DNA from: Gemmatimonadota bacterium
GTDB taxonomy: Bacteria > Orphanbacterota > Orphanbacteria > Orphanbacterales > Orphanbacteraceae
NCBI GenBank assembly: GCA_013002425.1
Contig: JABDJQ010000301.1
Span: forward strand, 1-19,186
Direction of reading: 5' to 3'
DNA length: 19,186 nucleotides
The position numbers and the translations under genes were made by a program. Positions 14,590 to 19,186 of the stretch are shown piece after piece. Position 1 is the stretch's first letter. Each line of letters starts with the position of its first letter. Under the pieces are notes generated by a model, which worked only from the letters and a program-made list of their open reading frames with translations, was not told where the DNA came from and did not search any database.

Positions 14590-15639
14590 ATGCACGACTC
14601 GGTGCGTGAGTACTACGGCAAGATCCTGCAGTCGAAGGACGACCTGCAGACGAGCGCCTGCTGCACGGACACGGACCTTCCGTCCGGCCTGAAGGCGATC
14701 CTCGGGCAGATACACGACGAAGTGGCGAGCCGGTACTACGGCTGCGGTCTGATCGCTCCTGCCGATCTCAGAGGATGCCGGATTCTCGACCTCGGTTCGG
14801 GAAGCGGGCGCGACGCCTACGTCCTTTCGGCGCTCGTCGGCGCAGAGGGTGAAGTCGTCGGCGTCGACATGACGCCCGAACAGCTCGCCATCGCGAACCG
14901 CCATATCGAATATCATCAGAAGCAGTTCGGCTACGCGAAACCGAACGTGCGTTTTTACGAGGGATATATCGAACGCCTCGACGCGCTGCCGCTCGAACCC
15001 GAGAGCTTCGACGTCATCGTCTCCAACTGCGTCATCAATCTGTCGCCCGACAAGGAATCGGTCTTCCGTCAGGCGCACCGCCTGCTGAAGCCTGGCGGCG
15101 AACTCTACTTCTCCGACGTCTACGCTGACCGCCGCGTTCCTTCACATCTGAAAGAAGATCCGGTGCTCTACGGCGAATGCCTGAGCGGCGCCATGTACTG
15201 GAACGATTTTCTCGACATCGCGAAACGGACGGGCTTTCTCGATCCGCGTCTCGTCGAAGACCGCCCGCTTACGATCGAACAGGAAGCGATCGTGCAGAAG
15301 ATCGGGCACATCGGTTTCTACTCGGCCACGTACCGGCTCTTCAAGCTCGCCGATCTCGAAAGCGCGTGCGAAGACTGGGGCCAGGCGGTCCGGTACAGGG
15401 GCGGCCTCGAAGGACAGGAGCAGATGTTCGTGCTCGACGCGCATCATCATATCGACCGCGGCCGCGTATTCCCCGTTTGCGGAAACACGTGGCGCATGCT
15501 CCACGACACGCGGTTCCGCAGGCACTTCGAGTTCATCGGCAACTGGGAAACGCATTACGGAATCTTCGCGGACTGCGGTACGTCGATTCCGTTCGACGAA
15601 TCGCGTGACCCGTCCGACACGTCCGGAGCGTGCTGCTGA
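14590..15639 (+). CDS. arsM: ArsM-like arsenite methyltransferase
   Basis: A 349-residue SAM-dependent methyltransferase. The SAM-binding motif DLGSGSGRD is at 67-75 with acidic VDMT at 92-95. The three cysteines that bind As(III) in characterised ArsM enzymes have counterparts at C52 (YYGCG), C147 (SNCVINLSPDK) and C197 (GECLSGA). Additional cysteine pairs are C24-C25 (TSACC) and the very C-terminal C348-C349, which could capture arsenite. The C-terminal half (about 230-335), with VFPVCGNTWRML and THYGIF, is typical of the longer ArsM type often linked to organoarsenical synthesis. AAGGAGA precedes the ATG by five bases. Its stop overlaps the start of the radical SAM gene (TGATG). No ArsR, ArsB or Acr3 gene is seen nearby. 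Activity on another thiophilic substrate remains possible. Confidence 0.82.
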   Translation: MHDSVREYYGKILQSKDDLQTSACCTDTDLPSGLKAILGQIHDEVASRYYGCGLIAPADLRGCRILDLGSGSGRDAYVLSALVGAEGEVVGVDMTPEQLAIANRHIEYHQKQFGYAKPNVRFYEGYIERLDALPLEPESFDVIVSNCVINLSPDKESVFRQAHRLLKPGGELYFSDVYADRRVPSHLKEDPVLYGECLSGAMYWNDFLDIAKRTGFLDPRLVEDRPLTIEQEAIVQKIGHIGFYSATYRLFKLADLESACEDWGQAVRYRGGLEGQEQMFVLDAHHHIDRGRVFPVCGNTWRMLHDTRFRRHFEFIGNWETHYGIFADCGTSIPFDESRDPSDTSGACC

Positions 15640-16565
15640 TGGCGATCCCGGCGCAAATCACGGGCCGATCCGAGGCGTGGTACACGACGCCCGACGGCAA
15701 GGCGCGCGGCTATATCGAACCGCAGACACTGAAGGAGCTCTGGTTTCACACGGGAACGAACTGCAACCTGAGCTGCCCGTTCTGCCTCGAAGGATCGAAG
15801 CCGGGCGACACGCGCCTCGGCCTCGTCAAGTTCGAAGATGTCAAACCCTTCATCGATGAAGCAATGGAACTCGGTGTCGAGCAGTTCTCGTTCACGGGAG
15901 GCGAACCGTTCGTCGCGAAGGACATGGTAAAGATCCTGCGATACGCCGCGGACCGTCTTCCATGCCTCGTGCTCACGAACGCGACCGAACCCGTTCACAA
16001 GCGCATCGATCAGATCGCGACGCTTCTGGACGCGAAGCACCCGGTTTCGTTTCGGGTCAGCATCGACTATGCGGACGAGGCGCGTCACGACGAAGGACGC
16101 GGGGCCGGTAACTACAGAGCGGCGCTCGAAGGAATGAAGACCCTGCACGATCTCGGATTCCATGTTTCCGTCGCGCGCCAGATGGAGAACGGCGAGGACA
16201 CTCCCGCCGCAGAAGACGAATACCACGGCATGCTTGCGGAATACGACATCCCGAGCGACGCGCGCATCGTTTCGTTTCCCGATTTTCACCGGCCGGGAGC
16301 GCATGTCGACACGCCGCACGTCACCGAAAACTGCATGACGACGTATCAGACCGCGGAAACGCGCGCGAAGTTCATGTGCGCCTTCAGCAGAATGGTCGTG
16401 AAGGGCGACCGCGGCATGCGCGTTTACGCCTGCACGCTCGTCGACGACGACCCCGAATACGATCTCGGCACGACGCTCCGCGAAAGCATGGAGCCGCGCG
16501 TTTCGATGAAACACCACCGCTGCTTCAGCTGCTTCTCCTATGGCGCATCCTGCAGCGAGCTGTAG
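15639..16565 (+). CDS. Radical SAM enzyme with extra C-terminal cysteines
   Basis: A 308-residue radical SAM protein. The [4Fe-4S]-SAM motif CNLSCPFC gives C42, C46 and C49; GGEP at 87-90 binds the SAM methionine amino group; LTNAT at 112-116 and SIDYADEARHDEGRG from 141 follow. The C-terminal third has C232, C247, C265, C295, C298 and C305 (YAC, then CFSCFSYGASC), a SPASM/twitch-like set that probably binds one auxiliary Fe-S cluster. The CxxxCxxC context (EGSKPGD after it) differs from ArsS (CNQACRHCHVEAG) and from the non-canonical motif of ArsL, so it should not be named after either. The start at 15639 overlaps the methyltransferase stop by one base, implying coupled translation and function in one pathway. 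Substrate unknown. Confidence 0.85.
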   Translation: MAIPAQITGRSEAWYTTPDGKARGYIEPQTLKELWFHTGTNCNLSCPFCLEGSKPGDTRLGLVKFEDVKPFIDEAMELGVEQFSFTGGEPFVAKDMVKILRYAADRLPCLVLTNATEPVHKRIDQIATLLDAKHPVSFRVSIDYADEARHDEGRGAGNYRAALEGMKTLHDLGFHVSVARQMENGEDTPAAEDEYHGMLAEYDIPSDARIVSFPDFHRPGAHVDTPHVTENCMTTYQTAETRAKFMCAFSRMVVKGDRGMRVYACTLVDDDPEYDLGTTLRESMEPRVSMKHHRCFSCFSYGASCSEL

Positions 16566-16573
16566 AGTCACGC

Positions 16574-18037
16574 ATGAAAGCCCCCTCCTTTCCCACTGAA
16601 GCGACCTGGCTGAACACGGACGATCCGATCGCGTGGGACGACCTGCGCGGCCACGTCGTGCTGCTCGACTTCTGGACGTACTGCTGCGTGAACTGCATGC
16701 ACGTTCTGCCCGTTCTGCAAAGGCTCGAAGAACGTTTCCGGGACGAACCGTTTCACGTGATCGGCGTGCATGCCGCGAAATTCGACGAAGAGAAGGATCC
16801 CGCGAACATCCGCGCCGCGATCGCGCGCCACGGCATCGACCATCCGGTGCTCGTCGACAGCGACCACGAACTCTGGCAGCAGTACGCGGTTCGCGCCTGG
16901 CCCACGCTCGTGCTGATCGACGCCGAGGGGAAGATCGTGCAGACGATGCCGGGCGAGCCGAACGAAGCCGATCTCGGGAAGCGGATTGCGGACGTTCTCG
17001 AACGCGATCGTTTCAGCGAGGCGCTCTCGAACGAGAAACGTGTCTTCACGAAACCGGACGCGGGCCCGGACTCGTTTCTGTCGTATCCCGGCAAAGTGCG
17101 CGTGCTGCCGCCGCGCGAAGAGAACGACAAACCGCTGCTGGCCGTCACCGACACCGGTCATCACCGTGTTCTGCTCGCGGACGTTTCATTCGAGAAGGAC
17201 GGCTGGCCCGCGATCGAATCGTACGAAACGATCGGCGGCGGAGGCGTGGGGAAGCAGGACGGCGCCTACGACGCCGCGAGTTTTCGGAGGCCCCAGGGTG
17301 TCGACCGCATGGGAAGCGTGGTCTACGTGGCCGATACAGAGAACCATCTGCTGCGGGGCATCGACCTCGAAACGAAACGCGTGACGACACTCGCGGGGAC
17401 GGGCGGCTCGGAGCCGCGGGCGGGCGGCGACAATCCGCGCGAACTCGCGGTGCGCTCGCCGTGGGACTGCCTCGCGCTCGGCGACGTCGTTCTCGTTTCC
17501 GTTGCGGGCGCGCACCAGATCTGGGCGTACGAGCCGACGCGCCCCGTCTTCTTTCCCCTCGTCGGCTCGGGCCACGAGAATCATGTCGACGGCCCTTTCA
17601 AAGAAGCGCAGCTCGCGCAGCCGTCGTCACTCGCTCCGCTCGGCCACGCCGTGCTGTTTGCGGACAGCGAAGTCAGTTCGATTCGATTCGCGGATCTCGA
17701 AAAGATGGAAGTGTTCACGGTCATGGGACGCGGACTCTTCGACTTCGGCGACGAGGACGGACCGCTCGAACACGCGCAGCTGCAGCATCCGCTCGGCGCG
17801 GTGTTTCTGCACGGCGCGATCTATATCGCGGACACGTTCAACAACAAGATCAAGCGGATCGACTGGGAAACGAAAACGATCGCGACGTTCTTCGGAGACG
17901 GGAGCCGTGAACTGCTGTTCGAGCCGGGCGGCCTCGACGCGGTCGGCGACGTGCTGCTCGTGCCGGACACGAACAACCACCGCGTTCGCATGATTCATCG
18001 CGAGACGGCGGAAGTGCGCGACCTCGCGTTTCCCTGA
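16574..18037 (+). CDS. NHLRC2-like thioredoxin-domain / NHL-propeller protein
   Basis: A 487-residue protein. The N-terminal thioredoxin-like domain (about 1-145) has WTYCCVNCMHVLP with the CCxxC motif at 37-41 and the cis-proline site WP at 109-110. A linker follows, then NHL-type beta-propeller repeats from about 165 to the end, with repeated VADTENHLLR, FADSEVSSIR, IADTFNNKIKR and VPDTNNHRVR blocks. This domain order matches NHLRC2, whose bacterial homologues are widespread but poorly understood; a disulfide or electron-transfer role is inferred. No signal peptide is present. It starts eight bases after the radical SAM stop, so the three genes form an operon. I use the ATG at 16574 because the family N-terminus begins there; the frame stays open upstream inside the radical SAM gene. 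Its stop lies only five bases from the end of the converging PEGA gene. Confidence 0.87.
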   Translation: MKAPSFPTEATWLNTDDPIAWDDLRGHVVLLDFWTYCCVNCMHVLPVLQRLEERFRDEPFHVIGVHAAKFDEEKDPANIRAAIARHGIDHPVLVDSDHELWQQYAVRAWPTLVLIDAEGKIVQTMPGEPNEADLGKRIADVLERDRFSEALSNEKRVFTKPDAGPDSFLSYPGKVRVLPPREENDKPLLAVTDTGHHRVLLADVSFEKDGWPAIESYETIGGGGVGKQDGAYDAASFRRPQGVDRMGSVVYVADTENHLLRGIDLETKRVTTLAGTGGSEPRAGGDNPRELAVRSPWDCLALGDVVLVSVAGAHQIWAYEPTRPVFFPLVGSGHENHVDGPFKEAQLAQPSSLAPLGHAVLFADSEVSSIRFADLEKMEVFTVMGRGLFDFGDEDGPLEHAQLQHPLGAVFLHGAIYIADTFNNKIKRIDWETKTIATFFGDGSRELLFEPGGLDAVGDVLLVPDTNNHRVRMIHRETAEVRDLAFP

Positions 18038-18042
18038 GAGAT

Positions 18043-19186
18043 CTATCCGCGCGGCTTCGTTCGATTGATGCGCCACGCATCCTTCACTTTCTCGAACTCC
18101 ACCGTGTATTCCAGTGACGACTCCATGGTCGCGCCGCGCTTGTCCCGGTAGTCGAGGAAGAGACGCACGTCGAGTTCCGCCATTCGTTCGCGCACATCCT
18201 GCCTCAAGACCAGGGCGGTCGCGTCGATCCTGTCCGCCGCGCCGAAGTACCGCGTCCAGAAACGCTCTTCCTCCGACGGGAATTCGTGGATCAGCGATTT
18301 GAGGGCGGCGATGTTTTCGTTCTCGATGGCGATGGAATACTCGCGAACCAGCCGATGAACCGCGCTCAGATTCGCGGACCGCGCGGAACGCACGGGATCG
18401 GCGCTCTCCCCGAGCTCCACGGCAACCGTATCGACGCCGCCGTCGGGCACGATCGCGATACTCGTGTCGAACGCGGCGTAGCCGAGGCGCGAGAACGTGA
18501 ACGTGCGAAACCCGAACGGCACGTCTTCGATGAAGCAGTTTGTCGGAATCGAAACCGGAGTGCCGTCGATCGACACGTTCGCGCCGTCCGGGAGCGTGAA
18601 GATCCATACCGGCTTGCCCGTCTTTTCGGGAAGGACCACGGAAACCGTGCGGTCCTGGTCGCCGACCACGATCGTGTCGCGATAAAGGCCGTAGTCGTCG
18701 AGGGACGCCTCGAGTTCGTAACGTCCCGGGCGCACCGGGAAGAAGGACGCTCCCTCCTCCGCAGCCACCGCCTCCGCGCCCTTCGTTTCGCGGGTCGCGA
18801 GCGCGCGCAGCACGACGAGCGCGCCCGGCGGCGTGGTCTCGACCACCACGCGGTTCCTGCGATCGAGTCGGTAGTGCGGCAGCGTGTCGCCCGGGCCCAC
18901 TTCGAACGGTTCGCCGCCCCATGAGAAGTATCCGTTCAGATCGAGATCGAGTGAATACGCGCCGGGCGCCAGCCGGAACGAAGAGGGCGTCGTTCCCTTC
19001 CGGATTGCTTCGGAAAAACGCTTCTTCTCCCCTTCGTAGACCCTGTAGGTCGCGCCGGCCGGGGTCGAGCGAATCGCGTACGACTCTCCGTCATCCCCGC
19101 CGAACACGCGAAAGCCGACCATCGCAACGACAGTCAGCGCGACGATCCCCGCCGCGATCACGACGAGGCGCCTGCCGGCCCGGGAT
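18043..19186 (-). CDS. PEGA-repeat protein with NTF2-like tail, partial (5' end outside window)
   Basis: The open frame runs to the window edge, so the start is missing. The visible part begins with an Arg-rich stretch and one membrane helix (IAAGIVALTVVAMVGF), followed by three PEGA-like beta repeats: STPAGATYRVYEG..., TTPPGALVVLRA... and TLPDGANVSIDGTPV.... These end in turns such as LAPGAYSLDL, VRPGRYELEA and VPFGFRTFTF. The last 110 residues, from about SAVHRLVREYSIAIEN to the C-terminal DAWRINRTKPRG, resemble an NTF2/SnoaL-like domain. A basic juxtamembrane stretch, a helix and then extracytoplasmic PEGA repeats is the usual C-terminal half of bacterial Hanks-type Ser/Thr kinases, so the missing part may be a kinase domain. 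This is inference. An internal GTG at 19161 is a possible but less likely start. Confidence 0.75.
   Translation of the reverse strand, partial: SRAGRRLVVIAAGIVALTVVAMVGFRVFGGDDGESYAIRSTPAGATYRVYEGEKKRFSEAIRKGTTPSSFRLAPGAYSLDLDLNGYFSWGGEPFEVGPGDTLPHYRLDRRNRVVVETTPPGALVVLRALATRETKGAEAVAAEEGASFFPVRPGRYELEASLDDYGLYRDTIVVGDQDRTVSVVLPEKTGKPVWIFTLPDGANVSIDGTPVSIPTNCFIEDVPFGFRTFTFSRLGYAAFDTSIAIVPDGGVDTVAVELGESADPVRSARSANLSAVHRLVREYSIAIENENIAALKSLIHEFPSEEERFWTRYFGAADRIDATALVLRQDVRERMAELDVRLFLDYRDKRGATMESSLEYTVEFEKVKDAWRINRTKPRG

Noticed and set aside
12988..15078. 696-codon open frame antisense to the aspartase-like gene and part of the ArsM-like gene
   Set aside because: It crosses two well-supported genes and their intergenic region; composition is that of a GC-rich shadow frame.
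15639..16565. Naming the radical SAM gene arsS or arsL
   Set aside because: The cysteine-motif context and the C-terminal cysteine set do not match the patterns I know for either protein.

Overview
This is a GC-rich, densely coded window from what looks like a Gram-negative chromosome. Evidence for an outer membrane is an alginate-export-type beta-barrel and a lipoprotein. A type-B succinate dehydrogenase, a DUF4301 protein, a bacilliredoxin and a PEGA-repeat protein fit the FCB/Eisenbacteria/Gemmatimonadota-like side of the tree better than Proteobacteria. That placement is inference only. I see no rRNA, tRNA, CRISPR, transposase or phage gene.

Region 1 (1-2500) holds small membrane genes and housekeeping enzymes: a DUF2905 membrane protein converging on a four-helix membrane protein, then an aldo/keto reductase divergent from an ICMT/PEMT-type membrane methyltransferase. 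The reductase stop codon lies inside a 12-bp tandem repeat array. Region 2 (2580-5590) is a plus-strand run of a DUF4301 protein (nucleotidyltransferase-like motifs), a MoaD/ThiS-type ubiquitin-fold protein ending in GG, and a six-Asp-box beta-propeller. Region 3 (5591-5920) is the only sizeable non-coding stretch; most of it is one imperfect palindrome of about 190 bp.

Region 4 (5921-10614, minus strand) is an sdhCAB operon encoding a complete type-B succinate:quinone oxidoreductase, behind a clear TTGACA-N17-TAGCAT promoter, followed by an outer-membrane alginate-export-family porin. Region 5 (10700-12836, minus strand) is a tightly packed trio: bacilliredoxin, a 91-aa conserved hypothetical protein, and a sulfatase-fold lipoprotein with Thr in place of the formylglycine Cys/Ser. 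A back-to-back promoter pair separates it from an aspartase/fumarase-family gene on the plus strand.

Region 6 (14590-18037) is the best candidate for a little-described system: an ArsM-like methyltransferase with all the expected arsenic-binding cysteines, overlapping by TGATG a radical SAM enzyme with extra C-terminal cysteines, followed 8 nt later by an NHLRC2-like thioredoxin/NHL-propeller protein. The radical SAM protein does not look like ArsS or ArsL, so the operon may make a different organoarsenical or methylated product. The window ends inside a minus-strand protein with a membrane segment, three PEGA-like repeats and an NTF2-like tail, probably the extracytoplasmic half of a Ser/Thr kinase.
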